Below are positions 17,001-24,980 of a DNA stretch of 64,000 nt, in pieces. The stretch is from CAJBNH01 sp964447285 (GTDB lineage Bacteria; Myxococcota_A; UBA9042). Position 1 is the stretch's first letter, and every line of letters starts with the position of its first letter. The DNA is taken from contig CAYURO010000025.1 of NCBI GenBank assembly GCA_964447285.1, positions 3,242 through 67,241 of the forward strand, read 5' to 3'. The notes below the pieces were generated by a model. It was not told the origin of the DNA and made no database searches. It saw only the letters and a list, made by a program, of their open reading frames with translations. Position numbers and translations under genes: made by a program.

Positions 17001-19653
17001 CGGCAATCCGTGCACAGACACCAGTTGCAGCCCGGCGACCGGCTGCCAGTACCTGCCGATGGCCGGCCCCTGCGTGGACGGCGACGCCTGCACAACGGGA
17101 GAGACCTGCGTTGGCATCGTCTGCACACCCGGAGCCGCCCTGACCTGCCTGGACGGCAACCCGTGCACGACCGATGCGTGCGACCCGGTCACCGGCTGCG
17201 ACTTCCAAGTCAGCACGGGAGCTTGCGAGGATGGCGACGCCTGCACGACCGGCGACGTCTGCAAGTCTGCCGCCTGCGTTCCGGGACCGGCGGTTGTCTG
17301 CACCGACAGCAACCCTTGCACCGACGACAGCTGCAGTTTCTGGCTCGGCTGCCAGTTCACGCCCAACAAGGCCCCCTGCGATGACGGCACGGCGTGCACG
17401 GTCGGCGACGGGTGCCTCAACGGCGTTTGCACCTCGGGAGCTCCGCCCAACTGCGACGACGGCAACGCCTGCACCGACGACAAGTGCGACGCCGCGGGCG
17501 GGTGCGTCTCGACGGCCAACGCGTTGCCATGCACCGATGGCGACGCGTGCACCAATGGCGACGTCTGCAAGGTGGGTGCCTGTGCGACGGGCGCCCCGCT
17601 GCCCTGCTCGGACGGCAATTCCTGCACGACCGACTCGTGCAACCCCCTGAGCGGATGTGTCTTCCCCCCGAACACCGCCCCCTGCGACGACGGCACGGCC
17701 TGCACCTTGGGCGACAAGTGTGCGGGTGGCTTGTGCGTGGCGGGCACGCCGGCGGTTTGTGTCGACGGCAACGTCTGCACCGACGACGTGTGCGACGCCA
17801 AGCTGGGCTGCACCTACCCCGCCAACATCGCCGTCTGCGATGACGGCGACAATTGCACCGGCCCCGATGTCTGCGCGGCCGGCGCGTGCAAGCCCCCCGT
17901 GATCACCTGCGACGACAAGGACCCGTGCACGACCGATGCCTGCCAGCCCGCGGACGGCTCTTGCAAGAATACCTTCGTGGCTGGGCCTGGTTGCGCGCCA
18001 TCGATTCAGGGCACGGTCACCTACACTTGGGTCAACGCGAACGACAGCATCACGGAGGGCGGGGCGCGCATCGAGTATGGTACGGCGGCGGACCGCCCGG
18101 CGCGGCGCTTACTGGTCGAGGCGATCGACGCAGCGGACGGCGTGACGGTGCGGGCGGCCACATCCACCGACGATCTGGGAAGTTACACCCTGACGACGCC
18201 GCCCGGCGTGCCGGTCAAGGTGCGGGTGTCGGCTCGCGTCTACAGCGCCGCCTACACGGCCGACGGGATTGGCGACGACAACTGCAACGGCGCGTCGTTC
18301 GACTTCCAAGTGCGCGACAACACGTCGGGCTACGCGCTGTATACGATGGAGGGCCCTCTCCCTGTTGCCGCGCCGCTGAAGGCCAACGACCTGCACGCAG
18401 GCATGGAGTGGAACGTCGCGTACCTGGACCGCACGGCCGCGCCGTTTGCGATTGCGGACACGGCGGTCACGGTGCTGGAGACCGTGTGCCAGGGTCAGGC
18501 GAACATTGCGTTGCCAACGCTGTGGGTGAACTGGGCGGTGAACAACGTTGAGGTCAGCGGGGACAAGACCAAGGGGCAGATCACCACCGCGCACTACACA
18601 CGCGAGTCGATTGGCATGACGCTGCGGCCCGTCATCTACCTGCGGGGCAAGGAAGACTCGAACACCGACGAGTACGACGATCACATCGTCGCGCACGAGA
18701 TGACGCACTTCCTGACCGACATGTTCTATCGCGACGACAGCATGGGCGGCCCCCACGGCTATGGCGACAACCTCGATATCCGGGTGTCATTCAGCGAGGG
18801 TACGGCAAACGCCTTTGGCTCTCTGGCCCTGCGAGACCCGGTGCCGGTCGACACGTCGGGCTGGGGTCAGGCTGGCGGCTGGTCGTTCGACGTCAGTGAG
18901 GCGACGCTGCCGACCGAGCGGTCGATGCACAGCGAGTGGGGTGTGCAGCACTTCATGTGGACGCTGTGGGAGAATCGCGACACCACGCTTCGCTCTGGCA
19001 GCTACGACCGCATCCATGCGGTGCTGGCGAGCACGGCCAACAGCCCCGCGCTGATGACGGTGCTGACCTTTGCAGCGGCCTACAACGCAGCCTACGGAGC
19101 GACGGGCGACGACTTGAGCAACGTCTGGTCCACTTGGATGCGTGCGCCGTACAACGCTTTGTGCGCGGGGGCCTGCAAGGGCTCGGGCGACGTGGCGGAC
19201 CCGTGGGACAGCGACGGAGACATTGGCGTCGCATACGCCACGGCCTTTGAGTACACGACGGGCACCGGCAAGAAGTACGCCCCCGGCTTCTGGACGGTGT
19301 ACCCGCTGCTGTCGTCGGGCACGCGCATCGGCGATGCGCACGAGCAGATCCACTTCGGCATCCCGTTCGACTACTTCAACTGGTATGGCCCCAACCGCTT
19401 CTACCGCCTGGTCGGCACTGGGGTATCGACCACGGTCGCCGTGGCCAGTCCTGTCGGCGGGACCTGTGCCCAGAACAATCTGGACATGCAGGTGTTGAGC
19501 GTGGGGACCTCGATCGCCTCGGACGGGTCGGCGACGGGCTGCCCCAGCATCACGTTCACACCAAAGGCCGGCGAGTCCTACGTCGTCTGGATTTACGCCC
19601 CGACAGGCGCGCCCGTCGAGCTGACGGGCTGGAACGTCGTGAGGACGCCATGA
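14035..19653 (+). CDS. Giant Cys-rich repeat lipoprotein with C-terminal zinc-metallopeptidase-like head
   Basis: 1872 residues. ATG 14035 has AAGGA 5 nt upstream and gives a lipoprotein signal (LVAAC, Cys25). Residues 30-115 are an Asp/Ala/Thr/Pro-rich linker. Residues 118-1320 are 47 half-units (23 pairs plus one) of 25-26 residues, each with four Cys, of the type CxDGNPCTDDxC / GCVF. A beta-sandwich-like section (about 1323-1410) precedes a C-terminal head with HEMTH (His1554, Glu1555, His1558) and SEGTANAF (Glu1588), which matches a gluzincin-type zinc site (two His plus a downstream Glu). Inferred: a rigid disulfide-bonded surface stalk presenting a protease-like domain. Maturation would need a disulfide pathway; none is in the window. 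Confidence 0.85.
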   Translation: MANAGSWLQVRASLVLLPIALVAACASPDPTPPLPVVSYIGTTDVGVVLPDAATDTVEPEPDVQDATDATVTDADDVTATPDADVADAAEDVSDTDDAQPDADVAPDVPPPACLQLGCTDGNPCTDDHCDAKIGCVFTHNAFPCSDGNACTQGDTCQNAACKSNAPVVCNDGNACTNDACNPATGCVFSPNAVTCDDGNVCTSGDACKNASCQSGVLQACADGNPCTHDVCDAKTGCVFPPRSGACDDADSCTLSDVCNNGACQPGQPMPCNDGNFCTTDACVNGKGCVFSFTTSPCDDGNACTSQSVCAQGECVGTAATTCSDGNGCTLDGCDPSKGCVFAANTLPCSDGDLCTQSDQCGNGACQPGTKIACTDSNACTNDSCNPLTGCVFTPNTAPCDDGSACSLGDRCGQGSCQPGPAVTCTDGNPCTDDTCNPAVGCVFTANTAPCQDGDVCTVDDACAAAACRPGTARTCQDGNACTNDSCNPLTGCVYAPNTLACDDQDACTQGDACQSGSCQRGTAIPCNDQNPCTDDTCNPLSGCVFSANTAPCDDGSACTLKDACQASACKPGAPRTCDDGNLCTDDSCNAATGCVATPNVAPCNDNSACTQGDLCSGGSCAPGAFVVCQDGNPCTDDACNPSSGCVFSANTVPCDDGSACTLGDACQAAACQPGAPLACNDGNPCTDDGCEAATGCVITSNAAPCDDGNACTSNDGCVQGACVPGAPLECDDKNPCTDDSCQGQQGCLHAANAGTCEDGDACTQGEFCSGGACQPGKPVTCSDGNNCTFDLCNSLTGCVFPANDNAACDPGDLCVNGGTCQAGQCQPGAVISCDDGNPCSDDVCVVTTGCSHTANTGPCEDSNACTAGDTCQAFICIPGGQNISCTDGNPCTTDQCDPAQGCSYPPISGLCDDGNACTQADTCQAGSCVGGLATNCDDGNACTDDACGPATGCFFTNNVATCDDGNACSTGDKCVTGSCTSGAVLSCQDGNPCTDTSCSPATGCQYLPMAGPCVDGDACTTGETCVGIVCTPGAALTCLDGNPCTTDACDPVTGCDFQVSTGACEDGDACTTGDVCKSAACVPGPAVVCTDSNPCTDDSCSFWLGCQFTPNKAPCDDGTACTVGDGCLNGVCTSGAPPNCDDGNACTDDKCDAAGGCVSTANALPCTDGDACTNGDVCKVGACATGAPLPCSDGNSCTTDSCNPLSGCVFPPNTAPCDDGTACTLGDKCAGGLCVAGTPAVCVDGNVCTDDVCDAKLGCTYPANIAVCDDGDNCTGPDVCAAGACKPPVITCDDKDPCTTDACQPADGSCKNTFVAGPGCAPSIQGTVTYTWVNANDSITEGGARIEYGTAADRPARRLLVEAIDAADGVTVRAATSTDDLGSYTLTTPPGVPVKVRVSARVYSAAYTADGIGDDNCNGASFDFQVRDNTSGYALYTMEGPLPVAAPLKANDLHAGMEWNVAYLDRTAAPFAIADTAVTVLETVCQGQANIALPTLWVNWAVNNVEVSGDKTKGQITTAHYTRESIGMTLRPVIYLRGKEDSNTDEYDDHIVAHEMTHFLTDMFYRDDSMGGPHGYGDNLDIRVSFSEGTANAFGSLALRDPVPVDTSGWGQAGGWSFDVSEATLPTERSMHSEWGVQHFMWTLWENRDTTLRSGSYDRIHAVLASTANSPALMTVLTFAAAYNAAYGATGDDLSNVWSTWMRAPYNALCAGACKGSGDVADPWDSDGDIGVAYATAFEYTTGTGKKYAPGFWTVYPLLSSGTRIGDAHEQIHFGIPFDYFNWYGPNRFYRLVGTGVSTTVAVASPVGGTCAQNNLDMQVLSVGTSIASDGSATGCPSITFTPKAGESYVVWIYAPTGAPVELTGWNVVRTP
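14386..17994 (+). repeat. Array of 47 Cys-rich half-units (153-bp double period)
   Basis: The DNA encodes alternating 26- and 25-residue units, so the period is about 153 bp for a pair. All 47 units keep four Cys and almost all keep the D/G-rich loop after the first. Copies are diverged from one another and do not look like a recent expansion. The array closes with a variant half-unit ending in GPGC. Confidence 0.85.
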
Positions 19654-20189
19654 CCACTCGCTGCTGGCCCCTGCTGTTCCTGGTCGTCGCGGCCGCGTGT
19701 CAGGCACCCGCGGGCGCATCGGATGTGTCCGTCGCCGCGAAGATCCCCATGACGGACCCGCTGTTTCCACTGGCCTCTAGCCCCGCGTCGCCGTTCCGCG
19801 TGTGGACCAGCCGCCAGGGTCCGGTTGCCGCCGGTCGCGACCACGGGTTTCAGGTCACGGTGCAGCCGCGGCAGGCTTGCTCGCAGGTCGAGGTTACGTT
19901 GCGCGGTCTGGACGGCGTTCAGGTCCATGGCGGCGGGCGGGTGTCGCTCGGGCGGCTGAACCCGGGCGAGCAGCGGCCGCGGTCTGCGTCGCTGCGGGTG
20001 GCGTCAGGCGTGGCGGGCTATGTCGCGGTGGACTTGGCGTGCCGTGACGCGCAGGGCCGTCTGCAGGGCACGAGTCTGGTGTTCCCCGCATCGGCGCAGG
20101 GATCCGAGTATCGGCCACGACAGCTGGGTCGCATCGAAAAGGCCGCGAATGGCGAGCGCATTGTCGTGTTGCCAGCGACACAGCGGTAG
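19650..20189 (+). CDS. Small lipoprotein of unknown function, coupled to the giant Cys-rich protein
   Basis: 179 residues. Its ATG overlaps the stop of the preceding gene (ATGA), implying translational coupling. It has a lipoprotein signal (VAAAC, Cys17). The rest is beta-rich with an Ig-like feel (regularly spaced V/L strands and a Cys pair) and no recognised family. The coupling suggests it works with, or is an assembly partner of, the stalk protein; that is inference only. Confidence 0.75.
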   Translation: MTTRCWPLLFLVVAAACQAPAGASDVSVAAKIPMTDPLFPLASSPASPFRVWTSRQGPVAAGRDHGFQVTVQPRQACSQVEVTLRGLDGVQVHGGGRVSLGRLNPGEQRPRSASLRVASGVAGYVAVDLACRDAQGRLQGTSLVFPASAQGSEYRPRQLGRIEKAANGERIVVLPATQR

Positions 20190-20234
20190 TCCTTCGCTGA
20201 CAATCGCAGCCTCACCCTCGCAGGAGTTCTCTCG

Positions 20235-20573
20235 ATGATCACCACCGCCTCTGGTTTGCAGTATGTCGACACCGTCGTCGGCGCCGGCGACTCCCCCATC
20301 CGCGGCAAGCGAGTGACGGTGCACTACACCGGCCGCCTGACCGACGGCAAGAAGTTCGACAGCTCCGTCGATCGCGGCCAGCCGTTCCAGTTCGTTTTGG
20401 GCGTGGGCCAGGTCATCAAGGGTTGGGACGAGGGCGTGGCGTCGATGCTGGTCGGCGGCAAGCGCACGTTGACCGTTCCCGGCGATCTCGCCTACGGCAC
20501 GCGCGGTTATCCCGGCCTCATCCCGCCCAACGCCACCCTGGTGTTCGACGTCGAGCTGCTCGGCGTGGGGTGA
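20235..20573 (+). CDS. FKBP-type peptidyl-prolyl cis-trans isomerase
   Basis: 112 residues with AGGAG 9-10 nt before the ATG. It is a single minimal FKBP domain without a signal peptide, hence cytoplasmic. Family hallmarks are present: VHYTGRLTDGKKFDSS, the FVLGVGQVIKGWDEG loop, GGKRTLTVPGDLAYG and the closing VFDVELL. It catalyses proline isomerisation in folding proteins. It lies 45 bp after the coupled lipoprotein and 43 bp before the methyltransferase, so the three may be co-transcribed. Confidence 0.95.
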   Translation: MITTASGLQYVDTVVGAGDSPIRGKRVTVHYTGRLTDGKKFDSSVDRGQPFQFVLGVGQVIKGWDEGVASMLVGGKRTLTVPGDLAYGTRGYPGLIPPNATLVFDVELLGVG

Positions 20574-20616
20574 TGCCCGGCCAGCCACAAGGCCAACCCC
20601 GGGAGACGAGGCGTTC

Positions 20617-21540
20617 ATGAGCCGCGGTCACTTCATCGGCCTGAACCATCACCGCATCATGCTGGCCGACCAGACCCGCATGGACGCGTATGCGCGCGCC
20701 ATCGCCGAGGCGGTTCGGCCCGGTGACGTGGTGGTCGACGTCGGCACCGGAACCGGCGTGTTGGCGATGTGGGCGGCCCAGGCCGGCGCTCGACGGGTTT
20801 ATGCCATCGAGCCGCACGAGATCATTCAGGTGGCGCGCAGTGTAGCGGCCGACAACAGCATGGAAAACATCGTTTTTCTTCAGGCGGACAGTCGCGAGGT
20901 CACCCTGCCCGAGCCGGCCGACGTGGTGCTGACCGAGTGCATGGGCAACTTCTTCGTGACCGACGAGATGCAGCCGGTCGTTCGCGACATGGTGCGGTTC
21001 TTGCGGCCCGGCGGACGGCTGATGCCGACCGGTATCACGCTGTGGCTTGCGCCGGTGTTCGTGCCGCAGTGGCGGGAAGTGTCGTTCTTTGCCGAGCCGG
21101 TGGGCGGCCTCGACTTCTCCGCCGCACTGGAATTCGCCAGCAATCACGCCTATGTGGTGCATGTTGAACCGGAACTGCTGCTGGGACCTCCGGTGCGCTG
21201 GCAGCAGTTTGCCTTGGCCGAGGCACCGGACGTGGTCCGCGGTCCCGTGACCCTGCCCATTCAGCGAGCGGCGACGCTGCACGGCTTTGCCGGCTGGTTC
21301 ACGGCTGCGCTGTCGCCATCGGTCGATCTGGACACCGGTCCGGGCACGCGCACCCACTGGGGGCAGATGCTGTTTCCCGTTGACCCCGTGTCGGTGCGAC
21401 CGGGCGACAGCGTGAGGCTCGATCTCGATCTGGCGATGGACCCGCGCTACCGCCACGTGTTCGCCTGGCGTGGTGAGGTCCAGCGCGCGGGCAAGTCCGT
21501 GGCGCACTTCGACAAGTCGACGGCGCGTCGGTTCGGATAG
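20617..21540 (+). CDS. Protein arginine N-methyltransferase-like (PRMT) enzyme
   Basis: 307 residues. The N-terminal Rossmann fold has the SAM motif VVDVGTGTGVLAMWAAQAG and an acidic residue ending the next strand (YAIE). Then comes TECMGNFFVTDE, which aligns with the PRMT double-E loop: Glu107 matches the first Glu, and the second position is Asp116 followed by Glu117. The C-terminal half is a beta-barrel-like region carrying THWGQ (Thr246-His247-Trp248), the PRMT THW loop. Such enzymes methylate arginine in proteins; they are common in eukaryotes and uncommon in bacteria. It lacks the eukaryotic N-terminal helix extension. Substrate unknown. Confidence 0.8.
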   Translation: MSRGHFIGLNHHRIMLADQTRMDAYARAIAEAVRPGDVVVDVGTGTGVLAMWAAQAGARRVYAIEPHEIIQVARSVAADNSMENIVFLQADSREVTLPEPADVVLTECMGNFFVTDEMQPVVRDMVRFLRPGGRLMPTGITLWLAPVFVPQWREVSFFAEPVGGLDFSAALEFASNHAYVVHVEPELLLGPPVRWQQFALAEAPDVVRGPVTLPIQRAATLHGFAGWFTAALSPSVDLDTGPGTRTHWGQMLFPVDPVSVRPGDSVRLDLDLAMDPRYRHVFAWRGEVQRAGKSVAHFDKSTARRFG

Positions 21541-21612
21541 CGGCGTCGCTGCCCCGCCCTCTTCACACGCGGAGTCGGAAGGCATTCCCCGCGCGCCGAC
21601 CTGCGGAAGCGG

Positions 21613-22323
21613 TCAGGCAGCCAGCGGTTGGTCGGTCGTCTGGTGCTCTTCGGCAAGCGCCCGCTCTCGCGCCACAATCCGCGCGAGGAACAGTGCCAGC
21701 GTCAGGGCGTAGTGGCACATCACCGAGGGCAACGAGCCGTCCAAGCCATTGGTCAGCAGCGCGGTCGCCACGGCGGGGAGCAGGAAGCCCAGCGTGCCGA
21801 CTTGAACGTCGGACAAGTGCTGCCGCCGAACCTGATCCTCGACCACGGGCATCGCCACCGCCGCGCCGATGATCATCGCGACCAGGCCAAGCTGATAGTA
21901 CATGCCGTACAACAAATACAGGGGGTTGGGGTTGACGTAGCGGGCCACCACCACACTGCACACGGTTCGGCTGACAAACGTCGGGTCAAACGCGATCCAG
22001 CCGGTCAGGACCGTCGCCATCGTAAACATCCCGCGGACCACCCAAGTAGGCCACTGCGACTTGGACTGCGACAGCAGCACCACCAGCGAGATGCCCACGG
22101 CCGGCAGCCAGACGATGTCGACGAACGCCAGGCGCGCCCAGTTCGTGTTGTTCGGCTGTCCGCAGGCCGCCACCTCAAGAAACTGATAGCCTGCCAGCAG
22201 CAGCAGCAACACCCCGATCGGACGCAGGAATTCGCGTCTGCCCGGGCCGTGGAAGGCAAACCAAGCGGCCGCGACTTCGAACAGACCGGTGGCGATGGCG
22301 AGCTCAGGGATGTAGCCGTTCAT
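21613..22323 (-). CDS. Polytopic membrane protein, unknown function (about seven segments)
   Basis: 236 residues. ATG 22323 is preferred over an ATG 18 nt upstream because GGAGGT lies 6 nt before it. About seven hydrophobic segments are separated by short loops; one loop has ACGQPNNTNW and the C-terminus is acidic and soluble. The arrangement resembles 7-TM sensory modules, but no output domain follows and no family is assigned. It lies 47 bp downstream of the cytochrome c synthetase gene, in the same direction, so it may be its operon partner. Confidence 0.7.
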   Translation of the reverse strand: MNGYIPELAIATGLFEVAAAWFAFHGPGRREFLRPIGVLLLLLAGYQFLEVAACGQPNNTNWARLAFVDIVWLPAVGISLVVLLSQSKSQWPTWVVRGMFTMATVLTGWIAFDPTFVSRTVCSVVVARYVNPNPLYLLYGMYYQLGLVAMIIGAAVAMPVVEDQVRRQHLSDVQVGTLGFLLPAVATALLTNGLDGSLPSVMCHYALTLALFLARIVARERALAEEHQTTDQPLAA

Positions 22324-22370
22324 CCGGGGACCTCCGTCCATACTCTGTCACCGCCGTCGGCGGCAGGCAG

Positions 22371-24689
22371 CTACGCAGCAGCTCCGCGGTTGCGGCGGAT
22401 CAGCCAGGCGCTGACCAGGAAGGCGATCTCGGCCACGCCGACCGTGACCATCCAGAACACGACGTCAGAGCCGCCGAAGCCGTACGAGTGCATGCCGGAC
22501 GCCAACACGTAGTTCACGCCGATGTACGTCATCAGGATCATCCAGAACGCGGCGATGCTGGCGACGGCGACGCCGAACGTGCCCAGCCACTTGTCGAAGC
22601 GGCCGTGCAGGATCGCCATGTAGGCCAGGAAGGCGATCAGCGACCAGACCTCCTTGGGATCCCAGCCCCAGTAGCGGCCCCACGACGATGCCGCCCAGAT
22701 CGAGCCCGTCAGGATGCCCGCGATCAGCAGGATCGATCCCACGAACATGTACCAGTAGTTCAGATCGGCCATGGCCTGCGACTGCTGCTGCTTGCCCGGG
22801 AACATGCCGAGCGCGATCTGCATGTGCGCGACGAACACGCCAAGGGCCAGCACCGCATAGCTGACCATGATGATCGGCACGTGGATGGCCAGCCACGGCG
22901 TGCCGGACAGCACGGGGGGCATCGGGTGGATGAAGCCGTCCATGGGCAGCAAGTCGACCAGCAGCATCGTCAGCGCCGACATGGCGGTCGCGTTGAAGAT
23001 GACCAGTCGATTGCGCATGAAGATCGAGGCGATGATGGCGAAGAAGCCCACGCCCCAGCCCAGAAACAGCAGCGATTCGAACATGTTGGAGGCAGGGATG
23101 CGGTCGGCGATCAGCCAGCGCTGGGCGATGCCCCACGTCATGGCGGCCGAGCCGAGCACCAGACCAGTGACCGCAGCGATGTCGGCCCACTTGCGCGAAC
23201 GCCGCCACGTCAGAAAGCCGAACATGGTCGAGGGCACCAGCACCAGCCACGCCAGCCGCCAAGGATCGACCTGATTGTAGGTGATCTCGCGCGAGATGGC
23301 AGCCTCGCTGGGGTAGTGGCCGGGCGTCTTGCCGGCGCGGATCGATGTCTGGGCGGCCAGCAGGTCGGCGGGCGTGGCCAAGGGCGTCGGCACGCCCCAG
23401 CGCTCGGGGCGGGTGGCAGCCGGCACGGGGCGAATCGACTCGCGGTTCAGGAAGCCCTGGAAGGCGACCAACCGTTCTTCCAACTTCTGCGCGTCCTTGT
23501 GCACCTTCTCGAGCGGCTTCTGGTCGTGCTCGAGCGCCTGCGCCTGGTCGATCAGCGCCATCAGCGCCTTGTTCTGCACCAGGCCCTCGAACGACCCAAA
23601 GCCGGTGGCCGGCGCGCCGATGTGCCCCGCGACCGAGTCGGGCAACGCGATGATCAGCGCATGCACCCAGTAGCTGGAGTCAAACGTCCAGCCGGCGACC
23701 ATCTCGACCGGGTCCATGTTCCACGGCCGCCACTCGCCGGTGACCTTGTGGACCACCTCGCGCGCCAGCGTGTCGAGCGGCATTTCGCGGCCGTCGTGCT
23801 GCACGGGCAGGCGGCGCAGGATCTCGACCTGAGCGTCTGTCAGCAGATCCGGCACAGGGGCCGCCTGCGCCGACGGCGCGATCGCCAGCGACGCCAGTGC
23901 CGCCGCCAGCAGGGCAACCGGCACGGCCGCGCTCTTGGCCTTCTTGGCGGCCGCGATCTGCGCCTGCGCCGCATCCACGATGCGCTTCTGGATGATGCGG
24001 GTCGTTAGCACCACGCACATGCCCAGCACCAGCAGGATGTAGCCCAGGAACACGATCTTCTCGCCGGGATCCTTCGACACGGACAGGACGGTCATGTCGC
24101 CGCCGCCGGGGCCCACGCCTTCCTGATAGCTCGACTGGAACAGGCTGAAGTCGCCGTAGGTCAACTGCTTGTTCATCTCGATGTCGGCCTGGAAGGGCGC
24201 GCCCTGCGGTGGCGTCACGGTCACCTTGCTGCGAAACATCGCGGGTCGCATCGTGCCGGGATAGCGGTCGATCTCGAAGGCGTTCAGCTTGACCTTGTAG
24301 CCCAGATCGACCGGAACGCCCTTGTCGCCGTGGGGAAAGGTCAGGAAGGTGGTGCTGTCTTCCCCCTCGTACAGCGAAAGTTGGCCCTCGACCTTCCACT
24401 GGTCGGTGGCAAAGGCGCCGCCCAGAATCAGCACCATCGACAGGTGGGTCAGGGCGAAGCCGATGCGCCAGCGCGTGCCGATGCCGCGATCGATGATCGC
24501 CGCCAGCGTGTTCAGCGCAAACAGGCCCAACAGCGCCTGAAACCAGGTCGCGTAGTAGACCACGCGGGCGGCCTCGGCGTTATGCATCGACTCGATGATG
24601 GTGCCGGTGCCGAGCGCAAGACACAGAACGACCAGCAGGGCCACGGTCAGCTTGAGCGAGGAGAGAAGGCGGAAAGCTGATGAAAGCAT
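22371..24689 (-). CDS. ccsBA: Cytochrome c biogenesis protein CcsBA (ResB-ResC fusion)
   Basis: 772 residues from ATG 24689; an in-frame TTG two codons earlier is less likely. The N-terminal third is CcsB/ResB-like: membrane segments around a periplasmic domain with KLNAFEIDRYPGT and FSLFQSSYQEG. The C-terminal third (about 500-760) is CcsA-like, with the tryptophan-rich heme-handling motif WGRYWGWDPKEVWSL near 668-683 and conserved His residues in flanking segments. The fused System II synthetase exports heme and attaches it to CxxCH motifs outside the membrane. It is a natural partner for the six-heme cytochrome at 43675 and the heme-headed stalk protein at 56028. No CcsX/ResA thioredoxin is adjacent. 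Confidence 0.9.
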   Translation of the reverse strand: MLSSAFRLLSSLKLTVALLVVLCLALGTGTIIESMHNAEAARVVYYATWFQALLGLFALNTLAAIIDRGIGTRWRIGFALTHLSMVLILGGAFATDQWKVEGQLSLYEGEDSTTFLTFPHGDKGVPVDLGYKVKLNAFEIDRYPGTMRPAMFRSKVTVTPPQGAPFQADIEMNKQLTYGDFSLFQSSYQEGVGPGGGDMTVLSVSKDPGEKIVFLGYILLVLGMCVVLTTRIIQKRIVDAAQAQIAAAKKAKSAAVPVALLAAALASLAIAPSAQAAPVPDLLTDAQVEILRRLPVQHDGREMPLDTLAREVVHKVTGEWRPWNMDPVEMVAGWTFDSSYWVHALIIALPDSVAGHIGAPATGFGSFEGLVQNKALMALIDQAQALEHDQKPLEKVHKDAQKLEERLVAFQGFLNRESIRPVPAATRPERWGVPTPLATPADLLAAQTSIRAGKTPGHYPSEAAISREITYNQVDPWRLAWLVLVPSTMFGFLTWRRSRKWADIAAVTGLVLGSAAMTWGIAQRWLIADRIPASNMFESLLFLGWGVGFFAIIASIFMRNRLVIFNATAMSALTMLLVDLLPMDGFIHPMPPVLSGTPWLAIHVPIIMVSYAVLALGVFVAHMQIALGMFPGKQQQSQAMADLNYWYMFVGSILLIAGILTGSIWAASSWGRYWGWDPKEVWSLIAFLAYMAILHGRFDKWLGTFGVAVASIAAFWMILMTYIGVNYVLASGMHSYGFGGSDVVFWMVTVGVAEIAFLVSAWLIRRNRGAAA

Positions 24690-24888
24690 AAGCAATGTTC
24701 CAGTATTTGGGGAAACAGGGGGGCCTCGGCCCAGGGGGAGCCCCGGACGCCGACGCGCACCAACTTTACCGTGAGTCGGTCCAAACGCCTATCCCCTGCG
24801 TGGGCTGAGCAGCCGAAAGCCGGGTGCGCCTGGTCCGAAACCCCTCGTCTGGTCGTTGGGATTCGCGCACCGCGTCGGCGCAAGCATC

Positions 24889-24917
24889 TTGCCGTTTGCC
24901 TCCCAGATCCCTAGAGT
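24889..24917 (+). promoter_or_regulatory. Candidate promoter for the IgGFc-type surface protein gene
   Basis: TTGCCG (24889-24894), 17-nt spacer and TAGAGT (24912-24917). The predicted start point is near 24924, about 57 nt before the ATG. Confidence 0.4.
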
Positions 24918-24933
24918 TCGGGCGCGGCCACTG

Positions 24934-24943
24934 CCCCCCCCCC
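24934..24943 (+). repeat. C10 homopolymer in the 5' leader of the surface protein gene
   Basis: Ten consecutive C between the predicted transcription start and the ribosome-binding site of the next gene. Tracts of this length can slip during replication. Being in an untranslated leader, slippage could alter leader structure or promoter spacing but not the reading frame. Confidence 0.6.
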
Positions 24944-24980
24944 GCCGGCAGCGCTGCGCGTCTTTTCGGAGGAACCCTAC

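Noticed and set aside
14386..17994. Regular 153-bp repeats as a possible CRISPR or minisatellite
   Set aside because: Repeats are diverged, in frame and encode conserved cysteines; there are no identical repeats with unique spacers.
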